NCBI RefSeq assembly: GCF_025354435.1
Contig: NZ_JANXMU010000045.1
Coordinates: forward strand, 62,001-126,000
DNA from: Rhodoferax sp.
GTDB lineage: Bacteria; Pseudomonadota; Gammaproteobacteria; Burkholderiales; Burkholderiaceae_C
Direction of reading: 5' to 3'
Length of the DNA stretch: 64,000 nucleotides
Shown here: one piece after another, positions 36,778 to 46,382 of the stretch
How the letters are laid out: each line of letters starts with the position of its first letter
Position numbering within the stretch: the stretch's first letter is position 1
Program-made: the position numbers and the translations under genes
Notes under the pieces: generated by a model
The model's input: only the letters and a program-made list of their open reading frames with translations
Database searches by the model: none
Told to the model about the DNA's origin: nothing

Positions 36778-39003
36778 ATGCCTGCTGTTGACGACAAGAA
36801 TTTCCCCCATGCAACGCTAGACCAGCCCGAGGACACCGATACCGTGGCCGACTACCCCGAGCACTCGGATGACTCGGCGCGGTCCGGTGCGGACTTCAGC
36901 GAGAGCCGCTTTGTCAGCGCCCACGTGCCCGACGCGGCGGACGAATGGGTGAAGCTGCCCTTGCTGGGCAACCGGCGTATCACGGCCCATCAGCGGATTC
37001 TGGCAGTGGTGATGGCTGCGGCCTTGCTGGTGCTGGCTGTGGGGGCGGTATGGGCCTTGCACCGTGCCGACACCGTCGCGCAGCAACTGGCTGCTACCGG
37101 CCAGGCCCTGATGCAGTCACAGCGGCTGGCTAAATCGGTCTCGCAAGCCCTGGTGGGCAGCACCGCAGCCTTTGCCGACGTGGCCGAAAGCGCCGACGTG
37201 CTGGCCAAGAACGTGCGCGGCCTGCAAGCCGGTGATGCGCGTTTGACGGCGGTTAACGCCGATGCCCAGACCGATATCGCCAAAATCACCCCCCTGATGG
37301 AGCGGGCTGAAAAGAACGCTGCCACCGTTATGGGCCAGCAAAAAATCTTGACCCAGGTGGGTGCCGCGCTGCACACCATTAACCGCCAGTCGTCCGATCT
37401 GCTGGAAATCGCCGAGACCATCGCCTCGTTCAAATTACAGCAGGCTGCCAGCCCCACCGAGATTTCGGCAGCGGGCCAGTTGGTGATGCTGACCCAGCGC
37501 ATTGGCAAGTCGGCGAATGAATTCCAGACCATGGAAGGCGTCAGCCCCGAGGCGGTGTTCCTGCTGGGCAAAGACTTGAACTCGTTTAAGGAAATCACCC
37601 AGGGCCTGCTGGACGGCAGCCCGGAACTGCGTTTGGGTGCAGCCAAAGATGCAGCCACCCGCGAGCAGCTCAACGCCTTGCTCAAGCTGTACGACGAAAC
37701 CCGCACCCAGGCCGGTGCCATTCTGGGCAATCTGCAGGGTTTGGTGTCGGCCCGTGAGGCGCAAACCGCCGTGGTGGCCGACAGCGAGCCGTTGCGCCGC
37801 CAACTGGAAGAGCTGCAAGACAAGCTGTCGTCGCAAACCGGTTTGGGCCTGGTGGCCATCGTGGTGTTGGTGTTGTCGGCGCTGCTGGCGCTGGCCTGCG
37901 CGGCCGGTTTGGCCGCCGTGCAGCTGCGCGGTAGCCGCAAACGACAGGCCACGGCCGAAATGCAGCGGCTGGATGCCGAGTCGTCGCAACAAGGCACCAA
38001 GCGCGTCAACGATGCCAACCAGGCGGCGATTTTGCGGCTGATGAACGAACTGCAGGCGGTGGCCGAGGGCGATTTGACCCAGCAGGCCACGGTGACCGAA
38101 GACATCACCGGTGCGATTGCCGATTCGGTGAACTACACCGTGGAAGAACTCCGCGCCCTGGTGGGCAGCGTGCAAAACACCGCCACCCAGGTGGCCCAAA
38201 CTACCGCCCAGGTGGACAGCACCTCGACCGAGCTGCTGGCCGCATCGACCGAACAGCTGCGTGAAATCCGCGAAACCGGTCGCTCGGTGCTGGACATGGC
38301 TTCGCGCATCAACGAGGTGTCCGCCCAGGCACAAGAGTCGGCCACGGTGGCGCGCCAGTCGCTGCAAGCCGCCGACTCGGGCCTGCAGGCGGTGCAAAAC
38401 GCCATCGGCGGCATGAACTCCATCCGCGACCAGATCCAGGAAACCTCCAAGCGCATCAAACGGCTGGGCGAGTCTTCGCAAGAGATTGGCGAAATCACCG
38501 AGCTGATCTCCGACATTACCGAGCAAACCAATGTGCTGGCGCTGAACGCTGCCATCCAGGCCGCATCAGCAGGCGAGGCTGGGCGGGGCTTCTCGGTGGT
38601 GGCCGAAGAAGTGCAGCGGCTGGCCGAGCGTTCGGCCGATGCGACGCGCCAGATTGCCGCGCTGGTGAAGGCCATCCAGACCGACACCCAGGATGCCGTG
38701 GCCGCCATGGAACGTTCTACCCAGGGGGTGGTGGCCGGTGCGGCCCTGTCCGACAGCGCCGGTACGGCCCTGACCGAGATTGACCATGTGTCGCGCCGTT
38801 TGGCCGAGTTGATCGAGCAGATTTCACAGGCCACCTCCCGCGAGGCCGAAAAAGCCAACGTGGTAGCCGACAACATCCAGCACATTTTTGCAGTGACCGA
38901 GCAGACCGGCGAAGGCACGCGGACCACAGCGGCCCAGGTGCGGGAGCTGTCCCAGATGGCCGAAGAATTGCGCTTGTCGGTGGCGCGGTTCAAAATCAAG
39001 TAA
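36778..39003 (+). CDS. pilJ: PilJ, methyl-accepting receptor of the Chp system
   Basis: This is a 741-residue transmembrane chemoreceptor. The first membrane helix is near residue 78 (RILAVVMAAALLVLAVGAV), a PilJ-type periplasmic helical domain follows, a second membrane helix is near 355-380 (VLVLSALLALACAAGLAAV), and a HAMP-like plus cytoplasmic coiled coil ends in the MCP hairpin ITEQTNVLALNAAIQAASAGEAGRGFSVVA. I start at ATG 36778; a GTG 30 nt upstream in frame overlaps pilI. The acidic, about 65-residue cytoplasmic N-tail before the first helix is longer than usual. No CheB or CheR gene accompanies it. Confidence 0.95.
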   Translation: MPAVDDKNFPHATLDQPEDTDTVADYPEHSDDSARSGADFSESRFVSAHVPDAADEWVKLPLLGNRRITAHQRILAVVMAAALLVLAVGAVWALHRADTVAQQLAATGQALMQSQRLAKSVSQALVGSTAAFADVAESADVLAKNVRGLQAGDARLTAVNADAQTDIAKITPLMERAEKNAATVMGQQKILTQVGAALHTINRQSSDLLEIAETIASFKLQQAASPTEISAAGQLVMLTQRIGKSANEFQTMEGVSPEAVFLLGKDLNSFKEITQGLLDGSPELRLGAAKDAATREQLNALLKLYDETRTQAGAILGNLQGLVSAREAQTAVVADSEPLRRQLEELQDKLSSQTGLGLVAIVVLVLSALLALACAAGLAAVQLRGSRKRQATAEMQRLDAESSQQGTKRVNDANQAAILRLMNELQAVAEGDLTQQATVTEDITGAIADSVNYTVEELRALVGSVQNTATQVAQTTAQVDSTSTELLAASTEQLREIRETGRSVLDMASRINEVSAQAQESATVARQSLQAADSGLQAVQNAIGGMNSIRDQIQETSKRIKRLGESSQEIGEITELISDITEQTNVLALNAAIQAASAGEAGRGFSVVAEEVQRLAERSADATRQIAALVKAIQTDTQDAVAAMERSTQGVVAGAALSDSAGTALTEIDHVSRRLAELIEQISQATSREAEKANVVADNIQHIFAVTEQTGEGTRTTAAQVRELSQMAEELRLSVARFKIK

Positions 39004-39009
39004 GCCGCC

Positions 39010-42000
39010 ATGCTGTTGTCGCCCCCTGCCGCTACAGACACCTCTATGTCCCTCTCCGCATCCACCACCGAAGATGCCCCCGAACACGACCTGGGTCCGC
39101 TGGCCTGGGTGCTGGACGAGCTACGCAAAACCTTGGATGTTGCCGTCAAATCCCTCAAGCGCTATGTGCGCGAGGCAGATGCATCGCAGGCCGCCGGTTT
39201 TGCCGTGCCCGATACCAGCCACTTGGGTGCCGCACTCCAGCAACTGCACCTGACCGTGGGCGCGTTGGAGATGGTGGGCATGATGCCGCCGTCGCTGCTG
39301 CTGCGCGCCATGGAATCGGCAGTCGCTAAATGCCTGGACAACCCCAGCCTGTGCACACCGGATGCCGTGGACAAGATCGAACGGGCCAGTTTTGCCGTGG
39401 TGGACTACCTGGAGGCCGTATTGGCCAGCAAGCCGGTGTCGTCGGTGGGCCTGTTCCCGCAATACCGCGAAGTGCAGGCACTGGCCGGTGTGACCCAGGT
39501 GCATCCGGCCGATCTGTGGCCGATGGAGCCGCACTGGCGGGATATTGCGGTGGCCGAACCGGTGCCGCCTTTGGCTTATGCGCCTGCGCTGCGGGCGCGG
39601 CTCGACCAGTGCGTGCTGAAAGTGGTAAAGACCGGCGATCCGGTGGCCGCCCAGGAACTTGTCGGCATCTGCCTGGGTTTTGCACAGCATCAGCAGCGCC
39701 AGCCCGAGCAGGTTTTCTGGAACATCGCCGCTGCGTATTTTGAAGCACTGTCGCTGGGGCTTTTTGCGCCCGACGTGTATTCCAAGCGGATTGCTTCGCG
39801 GGTATTGACCCAGTACGCCGCACTGGCCAAGGGCGATGCCACCGTCAACCCGCGTCTGGTGCAGGACATGCTGTTTTTCTGCGCCCAGGCCGTGCCAGTG
39901 CGGGCGGCCGATGCGCCCACGCTGGCAGCCGTGCGCCAGGCCTATGGCTTGCAGCGCCACGCGCCGATCGACTACGAAATGCGGCCTTTCGGCCGGTTTG
40001 ACCCGGCTTTGCTGGCCCAGGCGCGCAAGCGGCTGGCGGCAGCTGCGGAAACCTGGTCGGCCTTGGCTGGGGGCGATACACACCGCTTCAAGCCTGCTCT
40101 GGACCAGTTCGCCATGGTGGGCGAGTCGCTGACCAAGCTGCATGCCGGCAGCGCGGTGCTGGCCCAGGCCTTGACCCAGGCGGTCGAGTCCACGGTGCGC
40201 TCCAAGGCCCCGCCTTCGGCCGCACTGGGCATGGAAGTCGCCACCTCGGTCTTGTACCTGGAGGCCGCGTTTGAAGAGCTGGACCAGGCCGATGCCGAGC
40301 TGGCCGAACGCGCCACTCTGCTGGCCGACCGTTTGACCGTGGTGGGGCAGGGCGGTAGCCCCGAGCCGCTGGCCCCGTGGATGGAAGAGCTGTACCACCG
40401 CGTTAGCGACCGGCAAACCATGGGCAGCGTGGTGGATGAGCTGCGCCACACCCTGGCCGAGGTCGAGCAGGCGCTAGACCAGTTTTTCCGAACCCCGCGC
40501 GAGAAAGTGCCGTTGGCCAAGGTGGCGCACCAACTGACGCAAATGCGCGGTGTGCTGTCGGTGCTGGGCCTGGACCAGGCCTCGCACGCCGTCATGCGCA
40601 TGCGCGAAACGGTCGATGGCTACATGGCCGATGACTTGGGTGATCCTATGGCCCAAGCCGCCAGTTTTGACAAGCTGGGGAACAGCCTGGGGGCGTTGGG
40701 CTTTTTGATCGACATGCTGGGCTACCAGCGGGCCCTGGCCAAAAAACTGTTTTCCTACGACGAAGAGGCGGGCGAATTCAAACTGGCCATGGGCCGCAGC
40801 ACGGTCTCGGCCGCAGATTCGGTGCAAGCACCGTTCCAGGATGAACTCGAAGAGCGCGCCCATGTGGCAGAGCTGGCGGCCGAGTCGGCCCCGCAGGCAG
40901 AAGCTCCTTTGCCGCTGCTGGATGCCGAGCCGTGGGCTATTTCCGAACTGCCCGACTTGCTGGACCTGGACCTGGCGACCGGAGCCGCGCCACTGGTGCC
41001 GCCTGCCGTGCCTGTGCCCGCAGAGGCCTTGGAGCCGGTATCGGTACAACTTTTGCCCGCGTTGGAGCCCGAGTTCACTCTGACCACTGCCACGCCCGGA
41101 CAAGGGCGTGTGACCGAAGTCACCCCGGCTCCCGAGCCTGCGACGCCTGCCGTGGAGGCGAACGCTCCCGAAGAAGATGCCGAGTTGCTGGGCATCTTTT
41201 TGGACGAGGCCCGCGAGGTGGTGCAAACCGGCCTGGGTGCTGTCGTTGCGCTGAAGGCCGCACCCAGCGGTGTGGGGCCGCAAATTACGCTGCGCCGCGC
41301 CTTCCACACCCTCAAGGGCAGTGCCCGGATGGTGGGGCTGTCTGAATTTGGCGAAGCCAGTTGGGCTATGGAGCAAATGGTCAACGGCTGGCTGGCCGAA
41401 CAAAGTCCCGCCCACCCTGATTTGCTGCAGGTCGCCAGCGATGCTCTGAACGCCTTTGGCCTGTGGGTGGAAGACATCGCCGTGGGTGCGGCAGGCCATT
41501 GGCGCGCCCAGCCGTTCCGCGCCTCTGCCGATGCCCGTCGACTGGAGCTGCGCCATCTACCACTGGCCGTGCCCCAGGCCTTGGCCGATGTGATCACACC
41601 AGAGTCGTTGCTGGAGGAGTTGCCTCCGGTACCTGATGCCGTGCCTGAACCGGTTGCCGAACCGGTGGTAGAGGCAGCAGTCGAGGACACCGTAGAACCT
41701 GTTGTAGAGGAATTCGTGGCCGAGGCGCTGTCTGCGCCGATGCCAGAGCCCGTACCCGAAGCGGTACCCGAGCTTGAACCCGAAGAAGCCGTTGCCGATA
41801 CCGCCCCGCTGGACCCCCCCGAGCTCGACGACGCCACCAAGGTGATCGGGCCGCTGCGCATCGGCATCCCCCTGTACAACGTCTACCTGAACGAGGCCGA
41901 TGAATGGTCACGCCGTCTGCTGACCGAACTCAGCGAATGGTCGCTGGAGCTGCACCAGCCTCTACCGGACTCAACCGTCTCGTTGGCGCATTCGCTGGCG

Positions 42001-44724
42001 GGTAGCTCGGCTACGGTGGGTTTCCAGGCGCTGTCGCAAATGGCCCGGGCGTTGGAGTCGGCGCTGGAACATGTGCAGCTCTTGCACCAAGGCACGTCCC
42101 AGCACGCGCAAATATTTACCGATGCGGCCGAAGATATCCGCCGCCTGTTGCACCAGTTTGCCGCCGGTTTCCTCAAAGAGCCCAACCCCAGTGTGCTGCA
42201 GGCGCTGCGCGATTTGCTGGAAGATGCCTCTGCATCCGTGTCCCTGGCCGCCCCCGAGGTGCCCGAGCCGCAAGAGCATGCGGATGCAGAAGACCTGGCT
42301 GATTTGGCACTGTTGGATGCGGCCCCGGAGCCCCTGGCTACCGTGTCGGCCGTCGAAGCCCCCGTTCCCGCCGAAGCAATACCCGATTTTGCTGCGCCCG
42401 TGCAGTCCGACTTCGACGACGAAATCGACCTGGTGGACGTGATCGATGCCGATCTGTTTCCCATCTTTGAAGAAGAGGCTTCCGAGCTGCTGCCGCAACT
42501 GGGCGGAGCCCTGCGCCAGTGGTGGGCCCGACCCGAAAATGGCGGTGCCCGCAACGAAGTGCTGCGTGCCCTGCACACGCTCAAAGGCAGCGCCCGTTTG
42601 GCCGGTGCCTTGCGCCTGGGCGAACTGGCCCACCGGCTGGAAACCGAGATTGAGCACCTGGGCTCCGAGCCCTTGCAGTCCGCACAGATAGAGCCCCTGC
42701 TGTCGCACTTTGATGCCTTGCAAGCCAATATGGACGGCCTGCGCCAAGTCCATCTGCGTGCGCCCAGCGAGGCCGTGGCAGCCCCCGCGCCCGCGCCAGA
42801 GGCAAAGCCCGAAACCTCGGCCATCATCACCCTGCTCACGCCCGCGCTGCCCACCCCGGTGTTGCCGGTTGCGCCACGGCTGATGGCCCACCAGTCGGTG
42901 CGCGTGCGCTCGCAGCTGCTAGACCGGCTGGTCAACCAGGCGGGCGAGGTCATCATCACCCGCACCCGGCTGGAGGCGCGCTTGTCCCAGTTGCGCGGTG
43001 CGCTGGTCGATCTGACTGGCAACCTAGACCGCATGCGCGGCCATTTGCGCGACATCGAAGTGCAGGCCGAATCGCAAATGCAGTCGCGTTTGGCGCTGGC
43101 CAAGGACACGGCGCAGGGTTTTGACCCGCTGGAATTCGACCGCTTCACCCGGGTGCAAGAGCTGACCCGCATGATGGCCGAGTCGGTCAACGACGTGGGT
43201 ACGGTGCAGCGCAATCTGCAGCGCACCATCGAGGGCACCGAGGACGACCTGGTCATCCAGGCCCGCCAGGCCCGCGAGCTGCAGCGCGATCTGCTGCGCA
43301 CCCGCATGGTGGAATTTGAAGGCATTGCCGAGCGCCTCTACGCCGTGGTGCGCCAAGCCTCCAAAGACACCGGCAAACTCATCAAGCTGGACATCACCGG
43401 CGGCTCCATCGAAATGGACCGCGGCGTGCTGGACCGCATGGCCCCGGCCTTCGAGCACCTGCTGCGCAATGCCGTGGCCCATGGCATCGAGCTGCCCGAG
43501 GTGCGCACGGCAGCGGGTAAAACCGCCATTGGCAACATCCTGGTCGAGCTGCACCACGAGGGCAACGACATCTCGGTGCGCTTTGCCGACGACGGTGCCG
43601 GGCTGGACATGGCCCGTATCCGCCAAAAAGCCGTGGCCCAAGGCTTGGTGCAGGCCGATACAGAGCTGGACCCGGCCGCCGTGGCCGACATGATTTTCCT
43701 GCCCGGCTTCTCTACCGCGGCGCAGATCACCGAGCTGGCCGGGCGCGGCATCGGCATGGACGTGGTGCGCGCCGAAGTGCTGGCCCTGGGCGGTCGCATT
43801 GAAACCAAGACCGCCGCCGGGCAGGGCACGCAGTTCAAGCTGGTGCTGCCCTTGACCACCGCGGTGACGCAGGTGGTGATGCTGCGTATGGGCATGCTGT
43901 CCATCGGCGTACCCGCCAACGTGATCGAAGTGGTGCGCCGCATGCCGCAGGCCGAATTGGCCCAAGCCTACGAGAGCCATGTGGTGGATGTGGCGGGCGA
44001 GGCGGTGCCGTTCTTTTGGGCCGGTGCGCTGCTGCAGGTGTCGCAACACAGCACCGAACCACCCGGCAAAAACAGCGCGGTGGTGATCTTCCGCAGCGCG
44101 GCGCAGCGCCTGGCCCTGCACGTGGACGAGGTGCTGGGCAACCAGGAGGTGGTGGTCAAAAACCTCGGCCCCCAGTTGTCGCGCCTGCCGGGTTTGTCTG
44201 GTATGTCGGTGCTGGCATCGGGTGCGGTGGTGCTGATTTACAACCCGGTGGCGCTGTCGTCGGTCTACGGTGCGCATGCCCGCCAGTGGCAAATGGGCGT
44301 GGGAGACGTGGCCCCGCTGCTGCCCACCGTGCAACACACGCCGCTGGTGCTGGTGGTGGACGACTCCATCACCGTGCGCCGCGTCACCCAGCGCCTGCTG
44401 CAGCGCGAAGGCTACCGCGTGGCGCTGGCCAACGACGGCCTGCAGGCACTGGAACGGCTGCGTGACGAAACACCCGCCCTGGTCTTGTCCGACATCGAAA
44501 TGCCGCGCATGGACGGCTTTGACCTGGCCCGCAACATCCGCAGCGATGCCACGTTGAAAGATTTGCCCATCATCATGATCACTTCGCGCATGGCCGAGAA
44601 GCACCGCGAACATGCCCGTGCGTTGGGGGTGAACCACTATCTGGGCAAGCCCTACCCGGAAGAAGAGCTGCTCAGCCTGGTGCGGCGTTACACCACTAAA
44701 ACTGAGGGTGTTTTAGGCCTCTAG
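39010..44724 (+). CDS. chpA: ChpA/PilL hybrid histidine kinase with multiple Hpt domains
   Basis: This 1904-residue CheA-type kinase is the core of the pilus chemosensory system. Two canonical Hpt domains carry HTLKGSARM (H766) and HTLKGSARL (H1189). Two more Hpt-like segments have the His in a divergent motif: AHQLTQMRG (H507) and AHSLAGSSA (H994). Long Pro/Glu/Ala linkers separate them (about 630-750 and 875-960). The kinase core has HLLRNAVAHGIE (N1487) and GRGIGMDVV, then a CheW domain (about 1610-1770) and a C-terminal receiver with D1828 in VLSDIEMPRMDG. An alternative ATG is at 39046. The TAG stop lies in a dispersed repeat. Confidence 0.95.
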   Translation: MLLSPPAATDTSMSLSASTTEDAPEHDLGPLAWVLDELRKTLDVAVKSLKRYVREADASQAAGFAVPDTSHLGAALQQLHLTVGALEMVGMMPPSLLLRAMESAVAKCLDNPSLCTPDAVDKIERASFAVVDYLEAVLASKPVSSVGLFPQYREVQALAGVTQVHPADLWPMEPHWRDIAVAEPVPPLAYAPALRARLDQCVLKVVKTGDPVAAQELVGICLGFAQHQQRQPEQVFWNIAAAYFEALSLGLFAPDVYSKRIASRVLTQYAALAKGDATVNPRLVQDMLFFCAQAVPVRAADAPTLAAVRQAYGLQRHAPIDYEMRPFGRFDPALLAQARKRLAAAAETWSALAGGDTHRFKPALDQFAMVGESLTKLHAGSAVLAQALTQAVESTVRSKAPPSAALGMEVATSVLYLEAAFEELDQADAELAERATLLADRLTVVGQGGSPEPLAPWMEELYHRVSDRQTMGSVVDELRHTLAEVEQALDQFFRTPREKVPLAKVAHQLTQMRGVLSVLGLDQASHAVMRMRETVDGYMADDLGDPMAQAASFDKLGNSLGALGFLIDMLGYQRALAKKLFSYDEEAGEFKLAMGRSTVSAADSVQAPFQDELEERAHVAELAAESAPQAEAPLPLLDAEPWAISELPDLLDLDLATGAAPLVPPAVPVPAEALEPVSVQLLPALEPEFTLTTATPGQGRVTEVTPAPEPATPAVEANAPEEDAELLGIFLDEAREVVQTGLGAVVALKAAPSGVGPQITLRRAFHTLKGSARMVGLSEFGEASWAMEQMVNGWLAEQSPAHPDLLQVASDALNAFGLWVEDIAVGAAGHWRAQPFRASADARRLELRHLPLAVPQALADVITPESLLEELPPVPDAVPEPVAEPVVEAAVEDTVEPVVEEFVAEALSAPMPEPVPEAVPELEPEEAVADTAPLDPPELDDATKVIGPLRIGIPLYNVYLNEADEWSRRLLTELSEWSLELHQPLPDSTVSLAHSLAGSSATVGFQALSQMARALESALEHVQLLHQGTSQHAQIFTDAAEDIRRLLHQFAAGFLKEPNPSVLQALRDLLEDASASVSLAAPEVPEPQEHADAEDLADLALLDAAPEPLATVSAVEAPVPAEAIPDFAAPVQSDFDDEIDLVDVIDADLFPIFEEEASELLPQLGGALRQWWARPENGGARNEVLRALHTLKGSARLAGALRLGELAHRLETEIEHLGSEPLQSAQIEPLLSHFDALQANMDGLRQVHLRAPSEAVAAPAPAPEAKPETSAIITLLTPALPTPVLPVAPRLMAHQSVRVRSQLLDRLVNQAGEVIITRTRLEARLSQLRGALVDLTGNLDRMRGHLRDIEVQAESQMQSRLALAKDTAQGFDPLEFDRFTRVQELTRMMAESVNDVGTVQRNLQRTIEGTEDDLVIQARQARELQRDLLRTRMVEFEGIAERLYAVVRQASKDTGKLIKLDITGGSIEMDRGVLDRMAPAFEHLLRNAVAHGIELPEVRTAAGKTAIGNILVELHHEGNDISVRFADDGAGLDMARIRQKAVAQGLVQADTELDPAAVADMIFLPGFSTAAQITELAGRGIGMDVVRAEVLALGGRIETKTAAGQGTQFKLVLPLTTAVTQVVMLRMGMLSIGVPANVIEVVRRMPQAELAQAYESHVVDVAGEAVPFFWAGALLQVSQHSTEPPGKNSAVVIFRSAAQRLALHVDEVLGNQEVVVKNLGPQLSRLPGLSGMSVLASGAVVLIYNPVALSSVYGAHARQWQMGVGDVAPLLPTVQHTPLVLVVDDSITVRRVTQRLLQREGYRVALANDGLQALERLRDETPALVLSDIEMPRMDGFDLARNIRSDATLKDLPIIMITSRMAEKHREHARALGVNHYLGKPYPEEELLSLVRRYTTKTEGVLGL

Positions 44725-44764
44725 CGTAATATCTACATACACTAGTAGCTATTTATTTAATAGC
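44716..44764 (+). repeat. Dispersed two-hairpin palindromic repeat, copy 8 (ends chpA)
   Basis: GGCCTCTAGCGTAAT, then ACATACACTAGTAGCTAT, then TTAATAGC. Its first nine bases are read in frame by chpA as Gly-Leu-stop, so the repeat supplies the TAG. Confidence 0.85.
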
Positions 44765-44771
44765 GTTTGGG

Positions 44772-46250
44772 TCAAGGTAAGGCCTGGGGCTTTTTGACCA
44801 CCGCGTAGCGCAGCAGGGTGCGGGCGCGGGCCTCGTCGTGGGCCACGACGGGGAGTGGGTAGGTGGTGCCCAGTACCACCTCCGCCGCCTGTAGTTCCAT
44901 GGGTTTGGCCAGCCACGGTGCGTGGAGGGCGGCATTGGGCAGCTTGGCCAACTGCGGCAGGTAGCGGCGGATGAACTTGCCCTCGGGGTCGAACTTTTCG
45001 CTCTGGCTGGTCGGGTTAAAGATGCGAAAGTACGGCTGGGCATCGCAGCCGCTGGAGCTGGCCCACTGCCAGCCGCCGTTGTTGGCCGACAAATCAAAAT
45101 CGTTCAGGTGGGTGGCAAAGTAGGCCTCGCCCCAGCGCCAGTCCAACCCCAGGTCTTTTACCAAAAAGCTCGCCACCACCATGCGCAGGCGGTTGTGCAT
45201 GTAGCCGGTCTGGTTGATCTGGGCCATGGCGGCATCCACCAGCGGGTAGCCGGTGCGGCCCTCGCACCAAGCGGCAAACAGGGCCTTGGCGGTCTTGCCG
45301 TGCTCCCAGGCGATACCGTCGTATTCGGGCTTGAAAGCACCTTGCGCCACGTGCGGAAAGTTGCTCAAAATCTGCGCATAAAAATCCCGCCACACCAGTT
45401 CGCTCAGCCACACGCTGGCCCCCTGGATGCCTTGCAGATGCAGCGGATACGCGGCCGCCGCCATCTGCCTAATCGACACCGTGCCAAAGCGCAGGTGCAC
45501 ACCTAGATAGCTCGGGCCTTTGATGCCCGGGAAGTCGCGGGTGGCGTGGTACTGGTCCATGCGCTCGAAGAATTCTTCAAACAGCTGCTGCCCACCGCTT
45601 TGCCCGGTGGGCAGTTTCAGTTGGGCCAGGTTGGTGGATTCAAAGCCCAGCGCCTGCAGGCTTGGCACGGGCTGGGGATTCTTGCGTGGTGCCAGCCGCA
45701 CGGCGTACTTCTCCACAGGGTAAGACTTCAGATAAAAGTCGTCCACCTTCTTCAGCCAGGCATTCTTGTAGGGCGTAAACACGCCGTAGGGGCGGCCCTG
45801 CTGGGTCAGCAGTTCCTTGCGCTCAAAGATGACGTGGTCTTTGAAGGTATGTAGCGCAATGCCCAGATGCGCCAGAGCTCCCAGCACCACGGCATCGCGG
45901 GCCAGGGCTTGCGGTTCGTCGTCGTGGTTGGTAAACACGGCCTGGGCGTGCAACTCCTTGGCCAGCGCCGGAATCGCCTCACGTGCCGCTGCGTGCAGGG
46001 TGATGAGACCGGTGCTGGGCTGCAGGGCGCGCAGGGCGGTGTCCAGCTCGGCGACCGAAGCCTGGATGAATTCCACCCGGCGGTCGGCGCGGGGCAGGCT
46101 GTCCAGAATCTCGGTGTCAAACACAAACACGCAGTGCACCTGCTGGCAGGACCTGAGCGCGTGGTGAAGTGCTGCATGGTCAAAGCTACGCAGGTCGCGG
46201 CGGAACCAGACCAGGCCGGTGGCGAATTTTCGGGAGGGGCGTTCTAGCAT
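44772..46250 (-). CDS. phrB: CPD photolyase
   Basis: This light-dependent flavoprotein repairs cyclobutane pyrimidine dimers. The 492-residue protein has the N-terminal antenna-binding Rossmann domain (LVWFRRDLRSFDHAAL) and the C-terminal FAD domain with WRDFYAQILSNFPHV and GWQWASSSGCDAQPYFRIFNP, the classic FAD/DNA-binding signatures of class I photolyases. MTHF or 8-HDF as antenna cannot be told. Single gene. It ends against a dispersed repeat. Confidence 0.97.
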   Translation of the reverse strand: MLERPSRKFATGLVWFRRDLRSFDHAALHHALRSCQQVHCVFVFDTEILDSLPRADRRVEFIQASVAELDTALRALQPSTGLITLHAAAREAIPALAKELHAQAVFTNHDDEPQALARDAVVLGALAHLGIALHTFKDHVIFERKELLTQQGRPYGVFTPYKNAWLKKVDDFYLKSYPVEKYAVRLAPRKNPQPVPSLQALGFESTNLAQLKLPTGQSGGQQLFEEFFERMDQYHATRDFPGIKGPSYLGVHLRFGTVSIRQMAAAAYPLHLQGIQGASVWLSELVWRDFYAQILSNFPHVAQGAFKPEYDGIAWEHGKTAKALFAAWCEGRTGYPLVDAAMAQINQTGYMHNRLRMVVASFLVKDLGLDWRWGEAYFATHLNDFDLSANNGGWQWASSSGCDAQPYFRIFNPTSQSEKFDPEGKFIRRYLPQLAKLPNAALHAPWLAKPMELQAAEVVLGTTYPLPVVAHDEARARTLLRYAVVKKPQALP

Positions 46251-46315
46251 GGCACGATGTTAACGGTGCGCCCTGCGCGCGACGAACTGCCGATACTGAA
46301 AATTTGAGTGTTTTA

Positions 46316-46365
46316 GGGCGCTAGTGCATGTAGTACATACGCCAGTAGCTATAAATTTAATAGTA
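46316..46365 (+). repeat. Dispersed two-hairpin palindromic repeat, copy 9
   Basis: GGGCGCTAGTGCATGTA, then TACATACGCCAGTAGCTAT, then TTTAATAGTA. It lies in the gap between sdaA and phrB, and probably follows the sdaA stop as a terminator-like hairpin. Confidence 0.8.
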
Positions 46366-46382
46366 TACGTGGGCGGGTCGCT

